Assembly (NCBI RefSeq): GCF_022012475.1
Contig: NZ_JAKLWS010000016.1
Span: 1-64,000 of the forward strand
Origin: Rhodohalobacter sulfatireducens
Lineage (GTDB): Bacteria > Bacteroidota > Rhodothermia > Balneolales > Balneolaceae
Direction of reading: 5' to 3'
DNA: 64,000 nt
Shown one piece after another: positions 17,616 to 26,620 of the stretch; the first letter of the stretch is position 1; each line of letters begins with the position of its first letter. Both the position numbers and the translations under genes were made by a program. The notes beneath the pieces were generated by a model, which did no database searches, was not told the DNA's origin, and saw nothing but the letters and a program-made list of their open reading frames with translations.

Positions 17616-19058
17616 ATGAGCGAGACAAAAGCTTTAGAATCCATGATTGGCGAGGAGTACAAGTATGGATTCACCACGGATGTTGAATATGAAGAGTTTC
17701 CAACCGGACTTAATGAGGACGTTGTTCGTCTAATTTCAGAAAAGAAAGAGGAACCGGAATGGATGTTAGAGTTTCGGTTAAAGGCATATCGTGCATGGAC
17801 GGAGATGGAGGAACCGGATTGGTTTAATGCTACATATGAAAGTCCTAAGTTTGATGATCTTCAATATTATTCAGCACCAAAAAAGAAGCCTAAATTAAAT
17901 AGTTTAGATGAAGTTGATCCAAACATTCGGGAGACGTATGAGAAACTCGGAATCCCCCTGGAAGAGCAGAAAATGCTCTCAGGTGTGGCTGTTGATGCCG
18001 TTTTTGATAGTGTCTCGATCTTTACGTCATTTAAAGAGAAGTTGGCTGAAGCAGGTGTAATTTTCTGTTCTATATCAGAAGCAGTAAAAGAGCATCCTGA
18101 ATTAGTGAAAAAATATATGGGCTCAGTTGTACCGGCACGCGATAATTTCTATGCCGCATTAAACTCAGCAGTGTTTTCAGACGGATCGTTTTGCTACGTA
18201 CCGAAGGATACAATCTGCCCAATGGAGCTGTCCACGTATTTCCGAATCAACAATATGAATTCAGGCCAGTTTGAACGGACATTGATCATTGCTGAAGACA
18301 ACAGCCATGTAAGTTATCTTGAGGGCTGTACTGCCCCCATGTATGATGAGCACCAACTTCATGCTGCTGTTGTTGAACTTGTAGCTATGGAAAATGCCGA
18401 AATTAAATACTCCACCATCCAAAACTGGTACTCCGGTGATGAAGATGGAAAAGGCGGAATTTATAACTTTGTAACTAAACGAGGAGCTTGCCGCGGAGAT
18501 AATTCAAAAATCTCATGGACGCAGCTCGAAACCGGTTCAGCGGTAACTTTGAAATACCCAAGTGTAATTTTGCAGGGTGATAATTCCGTTGGAGAATTTT
18601 TCTCCGTTGCTGTAACAAATAAAAGACAGCAGGCCGATACAGGTACGAAGATGATTCACATCGGGAAAAACACGAAAAGTACTATTATATCGAAAGGAAT
18701 TTCAGCTGGCAGATCTGATAACAGTTATCGTGGTGAGGTTAAAATCAGCAAAAAAGCGGATAAAGCACGGAATTATTCACAATGCGATTCTATGTTGATT
18801 GGCCAAACATGTGGTGCACATACTTTCCCATACATTGAATCTTCTAACCCAACAGCAAAAGTTGAACACGAAGCAACTACCTCCCGTGTAGGCGAAGATC
18901 AAATTTTCTACTTGCAACAACGAGGAATCAGTGAAGATGATGCCATTTCGCTCATTGTGAATGGATTCTGTAAAGAAGTGCTCAAAGAACTGCCGATGGA
19001 GTTCGCAGTAGAAGCAAATAAACTGCTCGGCATCAAACTCGAAGGTAGTGTTGGGTAA
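17616..19058 (+). CDS. sufB: Fe-S cluster assembly protein SufB
   Basis: 480 aa, the usual size. SufB is the cluster-building subunit of the SufBC2D scaffold. The N-terminal region is helical; the rest is the right-handed beta-helix core with [23 protein letters not shown] and the C-terminal [13 protein letters not shown] motif shared with SufD. Conserved Cys and His for cluster assembly are present, including the Cys in EGCTAP. It is the first gene of sufB-C-D-S-nfu-sufA and is preceded by 273 bp of AT-rich DNA holding the likely promoter. No IscR or SufR regulator gene is adjacent. Confidence 0.97.
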   Translation: MSETKALESMIGEEYKYGFTTDVEYEEFPTGLNEDVVRLISEKKEEPEWMLEFRLKAYRAWTEMEEPDWFNATYESPKFDDLQYYSAPKKKPKLNSLDEVDPNIRETYEKLGIPLEEQKMLSGVAVDAVFDSVSIFTSFKEKLAEAGVIFCSISEAVKEHPELVKKYMGSVVPARDNFYAALNSAVFSDGSFCYVPKDTICPMELSTYFRINNMNSGQFERTLIIAEDNSHVSYLEGCTAPMYDEHQLHAAVVELVAMENAEIKYSTIQNWYSGDEDGKGGIYNFVTKRGACRGDNSKISWTQLETGSAVTLKYPSVILQGDNSVGEFFSVAVTNKRQQADTGTKMIHIGKNTKSTIISKGISAGRSDNSYRGEVKISKKADKARNYSQCDSMLIGQTCGAHTFPYIESSNPTAKVEHEATTSRVGEDQIFYLQQRGISEDDAISLIVNGFCKEVLKELPMEFAVEANKLLGIKLEGSVG

Positions 19059-19074
19059 TAAGTAGCGATATTGA

Positions 19075-19146
19075 GTCATGCTGAACTTGATTCAGCATCT
19101 CCAACCTTTTTGGCAACAGGAGATTCCGGGTCAAGCCCGGAATGAC
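19075..19146. repeat. Two-hairpin extragenic element, sufB-sufC spacer
   Basis: An outer GTCAT/ATGAC pair (19075-19079, 19142-19146) encloses two perfect hairpins: ATGCTGAA/TTCAGCAT with a 5-nt loop (19078-19098) and ATTCCGGG/CCCGGAAT with a 5-nt loop (19123-19143). A second element at 61016-61088 has the same layout and compensatory base changes. It lies just inside the spacer between two co-transcribed suf genes. Confidence 0.8.
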
Positions 19147-19207
19147 GAAAATGAAATCAGCTATTGCAAAACGATTTTAAAACAAAACATAAAACGAATA
19201 AAAACAA

Positions 19208-19981
19208 GTGTTAGAACTAAAGAATTTACATGTTGAAGTTGAGGAAGATGGAACAGAGATCCTCAAAGGAGTAAACCTGACAATTAATAAAGGAGAAATC
19301 CATGCTATCATGGGCCCGAATGGGAGCGGCAAAAGTACGCTTGCCAAAGCTGTATCGGGGCATCCGGAATACGAAGTTACTGAAGGTGATATCCTTTTTA
19401 ACGGTGAGAGTATTTTAGAGATGGATCCTGACGAAAGAGCTCATGCAGGTGTATTTCTTGCGTTTCAGTACCCGGTAGAAGTTCCAGGTGTTACCAATAC
19501 CACACTGCTTCGGGAATCATACAATACGATCGCGGCATCACGCGGACGAGAAGAACTAGATCCGCTCCAGTTCGATGATTATATCCGCGAAAAACTTGAT
19601 CTGGTAGAAATGAAACCCGATTTCCTGGAGCGAAGTGTAAATACAGGATTCTCAGGCGGGGAGAAGAAACGAAATGAGATTTTCCAGATGGCAGTACTTG
19701 AACCGGCATTGGCACTTCTCGATGAAACCGACTCTGGGCTTGACATTGACGCACTTAAAGTTGTGGCTAATGGAATTAACAAACTTCATGGTGATGATGA
19801 TGCTGTTGTTCTTATTACACACTACCAGCGCCTGCTGAACTACATTGTACCTGATTTTGTGCATGTAATGATTGGCGGTAAGATTGTTAAATCCGGCGAT
19901 AAAGGCCTTGCGTTAACTCTTGAAGATCAAGGGTATGATTGGTTAGAAGCACATGCAACTGTAAATGGTGAGGCGAAGTAA
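19208..19981 (+). CDS. sufC: Fe-S cluster assembly ATPase SufC
   Basis: 257 aa ABC-type ATPase that drives the SufBC2D scaffold. It starts at a GTG (19208). Walker A is GPNGSGKST (residues ~36-44), the signature is [10 protein letters not shown] (a SufC-specific variant of LSGGQ), and Walker B reads [12 protein letters not shown]. The switch His is in LITHYQRLL. Its stop codon shares one base with the sufD ATG (19981), so the two are translationally coupled. Confidence 0.97.
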   Translation: MLELKNLHVEVEEDGTEILKGVNLTINKGEIHAIMGPNGSGKSTLAKAVSGHPEYEVTEGDILFNGESILEMDPDERAHAGVFLAFQYPVEVPGVTNTTLLRESYNTIAASRGREELDPLQFDDYIREKLDLVEMKPDFLERSVNTGFSGGEKKRNEIFQMAVLEPALALLDETDSGLDIDALKVVANGINKLHGDDDAVVLITHYQRLLNYIVPDFVHVMIGGKIVKSGDKGLALTLEDQGYDWLEAHATVNGEAK

Positions 19982-21306
19982 TGGCACTACCTACAAAAGT
20001 AGAACCATCGATTTTACATCAACTTGCGAAAGGAGTTGCTGAGAATGGCGAGACGAAGTGGAAGGATCTCCGTGAGAAAAGCCTTGAAGAACTGAATACG
20101 ACCGCATTTCCTCATAAAAAAATTGAGGAGTGGAGATTCACGGATCTACGACCTATTACACGTACAGATTTTGTAAATCTCGACGAAGCCGGAACACTTC
20201 CTGCAACGAATATAGAACAGTATTTTATCCCTGAGTCGGACAGGAGCCGGTTGGTTTTCATCAATGGGAAATTTCATGAGAAGTATTCATCCATTGGCGG
20301 GTTGGGTAAAGGAGTAACAGTCGGAAATCTTTCTGATCACTCTGAGGATGAAACTGTTAAGGAATATCTGAACCAGTTGGTAAATTACGAAAAAGATCTA
20401 TTTGTACCATACAATGGATTGATGTTTGAAGACGGAGCTTACATCCACCTCGAAAAAGGCGCGAAAGCGGAAGCCCCCATCCAGGTATTGAATATCTATA
20501 CAGATGCAAAAGAACCATATGTCACTACTCCGCGAATGTTGGTTGTGGCTGAGGAAGAATCAGATGTAACGATTGTTGAAGATCATATTGGTCTTTCTGA
20601 GAACAGGTATATGACGATACCGGTTTCTGAAGTGAAGGTGAAAAAGGGTGCGCATATTCATCATGTACGTATTCAACGCGACAGCAGAGATGCCATTCAT
20701 GTCGCAAGGCCGATTGCATATGTGGAGAAAAATTCTGAATACCACGCCTACACTATTACCTTGGGCGGAAAACTCACACGGAATGAACCACGGGTTATTC
20801 AGGAAGATGAAGAAGTAGATTTCACCTTGGATGGGCTTGTGTTAATTGACGGTGATCAAGTTGCGGATACGCACTCAGTAATGGATCACCGGTTCTCGCA
20901 TGCTGAGAGCCACCAGTTGCATAAAGTTGTGGTGAATGGTAATGCACACAGCATTTTCAATGGAAAGATTTTTGTAAGGCGTGATGCTCAAAAAATCGAC
21001 TCATTCCAGGAAAACAGAAACCTACTTCTTTCGTTAGATGGATTGGTGAATGCAAAACCTCAGTTAGAGATTTTTGCTGATGATGTTCTCTGCTCACACG
21101 GAGCAACCGTTGGTCAACTCGATCCTGAAGAAGTATTTTACCTGCAAAGCCGCGGTATGACTGAAGAGAAGGCAAAAGAGGTTCTAACATACGCATTTGC
21201 ACTTGAAACAATTGAAAATGTGAAAGTGGAATCGGTTCACAAACTTCTGATTGACGAAGTGTACCGATACACGAAAGCGAACAATGTAGAGAAGGTGTCT
21301 GCGTAG
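19981..21306 (+). CDS. sufD: Fe-S cluster assembly protein SufD
   Basis: 441 aa, paralogous to SufB and its partner in the scaffold. The N-terminal helical part (FPHKKIEEWRFTDLRP) is the family opening. The beta-helix core follows, and the C-terminal CSHGATVGQLDPEEVFYLQSRG motif holds the conserved His used at the SufB-SufD interface. The ATG overlaps the sufC stop by one base. A hairpin-rich 142-bp spacer separates it from sufS. Confidence 0.96.
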   Translation: MALPTKVEPSILHQLAKGVAENGETKWKDLREKSLEELNTTAFPHKKIEEWRFTDLRPITRTDFVNLDEAGTLPATNIEQYFIPESDRSRLVFINGKFHEKYSSIGGLGKGVTVGNLSDHSEDETVKEYLNQLVNYEKDLFVPYNGLMFEDGAYIHLEKGAKAEAPIQVLNIYTDAKEPYVTTPRMLVVAEEESDVTIVEDHIGLSENRYMTIPVSEVKVKKGAHIHHVRIQRDSRDAIHVARPIAYVEKNSEYHAYTITLGGKLTRNEPRVIQEDEEVDFTLDGLVLIDGDQVADTHSVMDHRFSHAESHQLHKVVVNGNAHSIFNGKIFVRRDAQKIDSFQENRNLLLSLDGLVNAKPQLEIFADDVLCSHGATVGQLDPEEVFYLQSRGMTEEKAKEVLTYAFALETIENVKVESVHKLLIDEVYRYTKANNVEKVSA

Positions 21307-21448
21307 GGAGATCTCTCCGCCAGCTGGCGGAAGTATAACGAAGCGCAGCGAAGGCGAGGGGTGTACATCCCCCGAGTTCACACGACATTCGTCGTGCTCA
21401 CTTTCCCCCTTCAAAGGGGGACTTAAACTAATAAAGCTTTAAAACATA
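21307..21448. repeat. Hairpin cluster in the sufD-sufS spacer
   Basis: Within 142 bp there are a perfect 16-bp palindrome TCCGCCAGCTGGCGGA (21316-21331), a GGGG/CCCC hairpin near 21357-21373, CACGAC-ATTC-GTCGTG near 21382-21397, and TCCCCCTT-CA-AAGGGGGA at about 21404-21421. None is followed by a T-run. They may stabilise or modulate the message between the scaffold genes and the desulfurase. Confidence 0.7.
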
Positions 21449-22693
21449 ATGCCACAGGCAGTAAAAGACATACCGGCAGTAGATTTTGATAAGATCAGGG
21501 ATGACTTTCCCGTTCTTCAGCAAGAGATGAACGGGCATCCTTTGGTCTACCTGGATAATGCTGCATCCAGCCAGATGCCGAAAAAAGTGGCGGACCGGAT
21601 TGATCATTACCACCGGTATGAGCACGCTAATGTGCATCGTGGGATTCATACACTGAGTCAGAAAGCTACTGATGCCTATGAAGAAGCACGGTGGAAAGTG
21701 CGGGATCTCATCAATGCTGAAAATCAACATGAGATCATCTACACAACCGGGACAACCGATTCATTGAATTTGGTTGTGAACAGTTATGGGTATAAAAACC
21801 TCTCCGAAGGTGATGAAATTATCCTGACAGAGATGGAACACCACGCGAACATTGTTCCCTGGCAGATGATGGCCAAGGAAACCGGTGCTGTGATAAAAGT
21901 GATACCGGTGACTGATTCCGGCGACCTGGATATGGAAGCTTATAAAGCGCTATTGAACGATCGTACAAAAATTGTATCAGTCGTTCATGTTTCAAATGCG
22001 CTTGGAACGACCAATCCCGTGAAAGAGATTGCTGCCCTTGCTCATGAATATGACGCTGTTTGTGTTGTTGACGGTGCTCAAGCCGTACCTCACAAAAGCA
22101 TTGATGTCCGGGATTTAGACGTCGATTTCTACGCTTTATCTGCTCATAAAATGTGCGGACCTACAGGGTTCGGAATCCTTTACGGGAAAAAGCATCTGCT
22201 TGATGAGATGCCTCCATACCGTGGTGGCGGTGATATGATTGATAAAGTGAGTTTTGAAGAGACAACTTATAACGTGGTTCCTTTTCGGTTTGAAGCCGGT
22301 ACACCACCGATTGCAGCCTCCATCGGTTTTAGCGCTGCGATTGACTATCTATCAAACATTGGTATGGAACTGATTGAGGAACGAGAATATGAGCTGGTAG
22401 AATATGCTGTAGAAAAGGTTTCGGGAATTGATGGGTTGAGACTGATTGGAAAATCGGATACTCGTGCTTCAGTCGTATCGTTTGTTTTTGATGATATCCA
22501 TGCATCCGATATCGGAACCATTCTCGATAAAAGAGGGATCGCTGTGAGAACGGGCCATCACTGTGCTCAACCTATACTTCGTAGATTTGAAGTCCCGGCA
22601 ACAACACGGGCATCGATCTCGTTTTATAACACGAAAGAGGATATTGACCGACTCGTGGATGGAATTGAATATGCAAAGACATTTTTTGAATAA
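21449..22693 (+). CDS. sufS: Cysteine desulfurase SufS
   Basis: 414 aa PLP enzyme, group II cysteine desulfurase. It takes sulfur from cysteine and hands it to the Suf scaffold. The PLP Lys lies in SAHKMCGPTG, the conserved His in MEHHANIVPW, and the catalytic Cys in RTGHHCAQP near residue 373. Length and the R-x-G-x-x-C spacing fit SufS rather than IscS/NifS. Group II enzymes normally need SufE or SufU as sulfur acceptor; neither is in this cluster. The next gene begins 12 bp downstream. Confidence 0.96.
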   Translation: MPQAVKDIPAVDFDKIRDDFPVLQQEMNGHPLVYLDNAASSQMPKKVADRIDHYHRYEHANVHRGIHTLSQKATDAYEEARWKVRDLINAENQHEIIYTTGTTDSLNLVVNSYGYKNLSEGDEIILTEMEHHANIVPWQMMAKETGAVIKVIPVTDSGDLDMEAYKALLNDRTKIVSVVHVSNALGTTNPVKEIAALAHEYDAVCVVDGAQAVPHKSIDVRDLDVDFYALSAHKMCGPTGFGILYGKKHLLDEMPPYRGGGDMIDKVSFEETTYNVVPFRFEAGTPPIAASIGFSAAIDYLSNIGMELIEEREYELVEYAVEKVSGIDGLRLIGKSDTRASVVSFVFDDIHASDIGTILDKRGIAVRTGHHCAQPILRRFEVPATTRASISFYNTKEDIDRLVDGIEYAKTFFE

Positions 22694-22705
22694 AACATAC
22701 ACATT

Positions 22706-23257
22706 ATGCCAAAGATTAAAGAAATAGAACGTACACCGAATCCAGATGCAATGCGATTTGTTCTCGCGGAACCACTCACGAATGGCGTCACCCGTTCATT
22801 CGAAAACAGTGGAGAAGCTGAAGGAGATGAATTGGCAAGCGCATTGTTTAAGATCGATCATGTGATCAATGTATACTATGTAGATCGCTATGTAACCGTT
22901 ACACAAGACGGTAATGCTGTTTGGTCTGAACTTTTGAGGAAACTCGCACCACCAATCCGACAGTCAAAAGCCCAGGAAAATGTCGAGGAAGATGATGAAG
23001 TTCATGCAACCAAAGAGGTTCAGGAATCAGATGATCCGCGTTTGATCCAAATCAACCAGTTGCTGGATGAACAGGTTCGTCCCTACTTACTGGCTGATGG
23101 CGGTGGTTTGAAAATTCTTGGGCTTGATGGAAATCGCCTGAAAGTTCACTACCAGGGAGCTTGTGGAACCTGTCCTACTGCTACTTCAGGTACACTTTAC
23201 GCCATCGAAAGCATGGTGAAGAGAATTGACCCTGAAATCCAGGTAATCTCTGTTTAA
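22706..23257 (+). CDS. Nfu-type Fe-S carrier protein
   Basis: 183 aa with two parts. The N-terminal Nfu_N domain (residues ~5-88) begins IERTPNPDAMRFVL. After an acidic linker the C-terminal NifU-like thioredoxin-fold domain (residues ~112-183) carries the cluster-binding Cys pair in GACGTCPTATSGT. Proteins of this layout (as in mitochondrial NFU1) receive a 4Fe-4S cluster from the scaffold and pass it to client enzymes. The position between sufS and sufA supports that role. Confidence 0.9.
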   Translation: MPKIKEIERTPNPDAMRFVLAEPLTNGVTRSFENSGEAEGDELASALFKIDHVINVYYVDRYVTVTQDGNAVWSELLRKLAPPIRQSKAQENVEEDDEVHATKEVQESDDPRLIQINQLLDEQVRPYLLADGGGLKILGLDGNRLKVHYQGACGTCPTATSGTLYAIESMVKRIDPEIQVISV

Positions 23258-23298
23258 TTGAAGTTTGAGTTGACTTAAGACTTGAAGGAAATTCAACT

Positions 23299-23634
23299 AT
23301 GTCGATAACAATAAGTGAAAGTGCGGCTGAGCGCATTCAACGAATTCGTGAGGAGCAACATATTGCATCAGATGCACCATTGCGTGTATCCGTTGTAAGT
23401 GGTGGTTGCTCCGGTCTGACGTATGATCTTGATTTTGATTCACAAGATAATCCTGAAGATGGAGATAAAACTTTTGAAGATCACGGGGTCAAAATTGTCG
23501 TAGATATGCGAAGTTTCTTATATCTCTCGGGCACGGAACTGGATTATTCAGAAGGACTGAGCGGGCAGGGATTCCATTTTCACAATCCTAACGCTTCGAG
23601 AAGTTGTTCGTGCGGAGAATCATTTTCTCTTTAA
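23299..23634 (+). CDS. A-type Fe-S carrier (SufA/ErpA/IscA family)
   Basis: 111 aa. The three conserved Cys are present: one in SGGCSGLTYDL and two in the C-terminal SCSCGESF, which together bind the cluster. A-type carriers accept Fe-S clusters and deliver them to apo-proteins. As the last gene of the suf run it is best called a SufA-like carrier, but ErpA/IscA subtypes cannot be told apart here. Confidence 0.93.
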   Translation: MSITISESAAERIQRIREEQHIASDAPLRVSVVSGGCSGLTYDLDFDSQDNPEDGDKTFEDHGVKIVVDMRSFLYLSGTELDYSEGLSGQGFHFHNPNASRSCSCGESFSL

Positions 23635-23842
23635 TAATTAGTAGTAAGTATTGAGTATTAAGTAGTGAGATGGTTTGGTTTATAAATACAAAAAAATAAA
23701 CCTGAGGATAGCGCGAGCCTCTTGCTCGTGTTTCTAATTAGCGCATCCCGACCCTTCGGGGCGCCATCAGAACCACTTTTACTCAACTATTTATTCTGAA
23801 TCGAATCTCAGTACTCAATACTTCCTACTCAATACTACTCAT
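23635..23842. repeat. Inverted-repeat spacer between sufA-like gene and DUF2480 gene
   Basis: Two low-complexity arms abut the genes. The left arm (about 23639-23670) follows the stop codon; the right arm (23806-23842) runs into the next ATG. Both are built from AGTATTGAGTA-like units, with a perfect 12-bp inverted match AAGTATTGAGTA / TACTCAATACTT. Between them are a GCGCGAGCCTCTTGCTCG stretch and the hairpin CCCGACCCTTCGGG (23747-23760). No coding potential is seen. Confidence 0.7.
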
Positions 23843-24352
23843 ATGTCAGAAATTGTCAACAAAATTAAGCAATCCAAACTTGAGACCATAGACCTTGAAA
23901 AGCTTGCAGCTGACGTAAAAGTCTATGAGCTTGATCTCAAAGATTTCCTCTTTAAAGAGATGATTTTGAAGGAGGCTGAATTTCGAGAGAAAATGGAGGC
24001 CCATGATTGGAGTCAGTATGAAGACGGTTATTTGACAGTCTACTGCTCAACAGATGCCATCATCCCCAAATGGGCGTATATGCTCGTTGTTCAGCATGCA
24101 AAGGATCATACCAAAGATGTTTTATCCGGAACAAAGAGGGAAGCACTGAGCCAGATTTTCAGGCAAAAAATGGATCAAACCGATTGGCAACAATATGAAG
24201 ACCGGTTTGTACTTTTGAAAGGATGCAGTAAAATGGATGTACCCCCCGATGTCTACATGTATGCCACAAAAAAACTGATGCCTCATGTCAAGAAACTGAT
24301 GTACGGTGAAGCATGCTCTAACGTGCCAATCTATCGAAAAAAGAGATCTTAA
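23843..24352 (+). CDS. DUF2480 family protein
   Basis: 169 aa, full length for this Bacteroidota family of unknown function. It begins MSEIVNKIKQSKLETIDLE and has two similar segments (HDWSQYEDGYLTVYCS near residue 54 and TDWQQYEDRFVLLKGCS near residue 113), suggesting an internal duplication. Several Cys residues, including the second-segment KGCS and a late EACSN, could bind metal. It sits downstream of the suf genes and just before an SDR gene, which hints at a link to Fe-S metabolism, but no function is established. Confidence 0.85.
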   Translation: MSEIVNKIKQSKLETIDLEKLAADVKVYELDLKDFLFKEMILKEAEFREKMEAHDWSQYEDGYLTVYCSTDAIIPKWAYMLVVQHAKDHTKDVLSGTKREALSQIFRQKMDQTDWQQYEDRFVLLKGCSKMDVPPDVYMYATKKLMPHVKKLMYGEACSNVPIYRKKRS

Positions 24353-24364
24353 TTGAATTTAAAG

Positions 24365-25117
24365 ATGGGAAATGACACTCCTGTAAAACACGCTATCGTC
24401 ACTGGTGCATCAAGAGGAATTGGTTCTGAAATCGCTAAAAAGCTTCTCCAAAAGGGATTTAAAGTAACGGGAACAGCGAGAAAATCGGAGTTTTCGACCG
24501 ATCTCTCATCAAACAAAAACTTTTCTGGTATTCATGTTGATTTGGGAGATGAGGAGGATATTAAATCTCAGCTCAAACCACTTTTTTCAGAAACTGGCGG
24601 AGTAGATGTTCTGATTAACAATGCAGGCATTTCTGTGGATTCTGACTTTTCTGATGATGATCAGAAGTGGCTGGAAGTCTGGGATCGAACGTTGGATGTA
24701 AATCTTCGATCCTCAGCGCTCTTGAGTAAATGGTTTGTGAACTCACACATTGAAAATGAGACAAATGGCGTTCTGATTAACATCGCATCCCGGGCGGCTT
24801 ATCGCGGAGATACGCAAGAGTTTGCAGCATATGCAGCATCCAAAGCGGGAATGGTAGCGTTTACAAAAAGCATTGCGAGAAATTTCAGTAAGAAAGGAAT
24901 AAGCGCATACTCAATCGCTCCCGGATTTATAGATACAGATATGGCCTCCGAGGCGAAAGCAATTCATGGCGAAGACTATCTCACCCAGGGCTCCGCATTT
25001 GGTGAAATAACCAGTCCCCAAGAAGTCGCTGATCTTGTAGCTTTTCTTGCAAAAGGTGATGTTCCACATATGTCGGGCCAGACGTTTCATATCAATGGCG
25101 GCTCATACATGATTTGA
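24365..25117 (+). CDS. SDR family oxidoreductase
   Basis: 250 aa classical short-chain dehydrogenase. A TTG at 24353 directly after the DUF2480 stop is possible, but the ATG at 24365 sits just before the Rossmann strand, so I use it. Motifs are TGASRGIG (cofactor), NNAG, the active-site Ser in INIASRAA, and YAASK with the catalytic Tyr and Lys. The C-terminal MSGQTFHINGGSYM is typical of FabG-like enzymes. The substrate is unknown. Confidence 0.92.
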   Translation: MGNDTPVKHAIVTGASRGIGSEIAKKLLQKGFKVTGTARKSEFSTDLSSNKNFSGIHVDLGDEEDIKSQLKPLFSETGGVDVLINNAGISVDSDFSDDDQKWLEVWDRTLDVNLRSSALLSKWFVNSHIENETNGVLINIASRAAYRGDTQEFAAYAASKAGMVAFTKSIARNFSKKGISAYSIAPGFIDTDMASEAKAIHGEDYLTQGSAFGEITSPQEVADLVAFLAKGDVPHMSGQTFHINGGSYMI

Positions 25118-25176
25118 TTTGTGAGAAATGGGGATTTGGGATATACTAATTCATTATTCTAATTTATTTCTTTAAA

Positions 25177-25239
25177 AGTCATCGGGTCAGTGTACTGGAA
25201 TAAGAACAAATATTTGGCTTAAATACTCATCCGATGACT
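25177..25239. repeat. 63-bp dispersed hairpin element, copy B
   Basis: Arms 25177-25191 and 25225-25239 match in 13 of 15 positions and enclose a 33-nt spacer, the same geometry as copies at 4578 and 55077. It begins 60 bp after the SDR stop and ends 14 bp before the ATG of the DUF6807 gene, so it could also affect that gene's translation start. Confidence 0.78.
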
Positions 25240-25253
25240 GAAACTCTGCTGTC

Positions 25254-26462
25254 ATGAAAAAAAATACTTTGTCTGCTACTTTTTTTCTCATGCTATTGAT
25301 TGGATTTTTTTCTCAATCTTTCGCTCAAAAGAAATATGAAATTCACGTCTCAGCCGGTGCTTTTGACCGGTCGGAAACTGTTGTTTCTTTTTATTTTCCT
25401 GACTCAGTAGAGCCTGGTGTTTATCATTTAGTAAGTAGTTCAGGTGATCGTCCAATTTTGCAGGTGGATGACTCCAACAGAGGTTGGTTTATGTTGCATA
25501 AACTGGCTTCAGGTGAATCGAGAGAATATGAATTGACTGCGACTCCGATCAAATCAGAAAATCATGTCTCAAACAAAATAGATTCAACTCAGATCACTTT
25601 TTTGTCTAATGGCAGAAGGGTTTTGTCATATTATCACGGGGATAATAATCCCACAGAGTTAGATGAAAGATATAAACGCGGTGGTTATATTCACCCGGTG
25701 TATTCGCCAAACGGTACTGTGCTTACGGCTCATTTGAATCCACTTCATCCTCATCAATCGGGAATTTGGTCGGCGTGGACCAAGACAGAATTCGAAGGCA
25801 GGACTCCCGACTTCTGGAATATTCACAACAATACAGGACGGGTTGATCAGGCTGATTCTCTGCGAGATGCATGGAAAGGCCCGGTACATGCAGGCTTCCA
25901 CAATAGGCATTTCTTCAAAGATCTCTCAGCTCCTGATCCTGTCATTACAGTCAACGAGGAATGGAATCTGTATGTCTATAGAGCTCCTGAAGATCATTCG
26001 TATCAAATATTTGATATAGTTTCGACGCAAAGTGTGAATACCGGTAAACCGTTGATCTTGCCTGAATATCATTATGGCGGTATTGGATTCAGAGGAAACA
26101 GACAGTGGGATGACCCGGAGAATACGACTTTTTTAACGTCAGATGGATTAGGGAGAGAAGGAAATACCACCCGGCCAAAATGGACGCATGTAGGCGGGGT
26201 CGTTGATGGCGAATTAGCCGGAATTACAGTGATGGACCACCCCGAGAATTTTCGGTATCCTCAACCTGTTCGAATTCATCCGGAAGAGCCCTATTTCGTA
26301 TATGCCCCAATGCAGCTTGGAGAGATGCGAATCGAACCGGGTTCACCCTACAGTACCCGTTACCGATATGTAACGTATGATGGTATGCCTGATCCTGAGA
26401 AGCTTACTCGGCTTTGGAATGATTACGCTTACCCGCCGGGGGTTACAGTTAAAGTGAAGTAA
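25254..26462 (+). CDS. Secreted DUF6807 (PmoA-like) protein
   Basis: 402 aa with a Sec signal (KNTLSATFFLMLLIGFFSQSFAQ). The mature part matches the family annotated as DUF6807 or 'PmoA family' in Bacteroidota and Planctomycetes: GGYIHPVYSPNG and HPHQSGIWSAWTK near residues 142-180, HYGGIGFRG near 273, and ITVMDHPENFRYPQPVRIHP. Despite the name there is no evidence that such proteins are methane monooxygenase subunits. They often occur near Gfo/Idh and DUF1080 genes, which are present 20 kb upstream here. A sugar-related extracytoplasmic role is inference. Confidence 0.8.
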   Translation: MKKNTLSATFFLMLLIGFFSQSFAQKKYEIHVSAGAFDRSETVVSFYFPDSVEPGVYHLVSSSGDRPILQVDDSNRGWFMLHKLASGESREYELTATPIKSENHVSNKIDSTQITFLSNGRRVLSYYHGDNNPTELDERYKRGGYIHPVYSPNGTVLTAHLNPLHPHQSGIWSAWTKTEFEGRTPDFWNIHNNTGRVDQADSLRDAWKGPVHAGFHNRHFFKDLSAPDPVITVNEEWNLYVYRAPEDHSYQIFDIVSTQSVNTGKPLILPEYHYGGIGFRGNRQWDDPENTTFLTSDGLGREGNTTRPKWTHVGGVVDGELAGITVMDHPENFRYPQPVRIHPEEPYFVYAPMQLGEMRIEPGSPYSTRYRYVTYDGMPDPEKLTRLWNDYAYPPGVTVKVK

Positions 26463-26620
26463 CAAAGCTCCCTTATAGAGAGGGGACAGATCATAGAACG
26501 TTGAGCAGCGGTCTCAATAGGGGGTGTTCAAGTCTGTGAAGGCATCGAATCATGTAAACCCACCCATCGTCAAATCTCTGAACGAGATTTAACTTTTCTC
26601 CTCCCAAGAGGGGAAATACA

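Noticed and set aside
25254-26462. Methane monooxygenase subunit, from the 'PmoA family' label
   Set aside because: The protein is a soluble secreted DUF6807-type protein with no membrane-embedded monooxygenase features.
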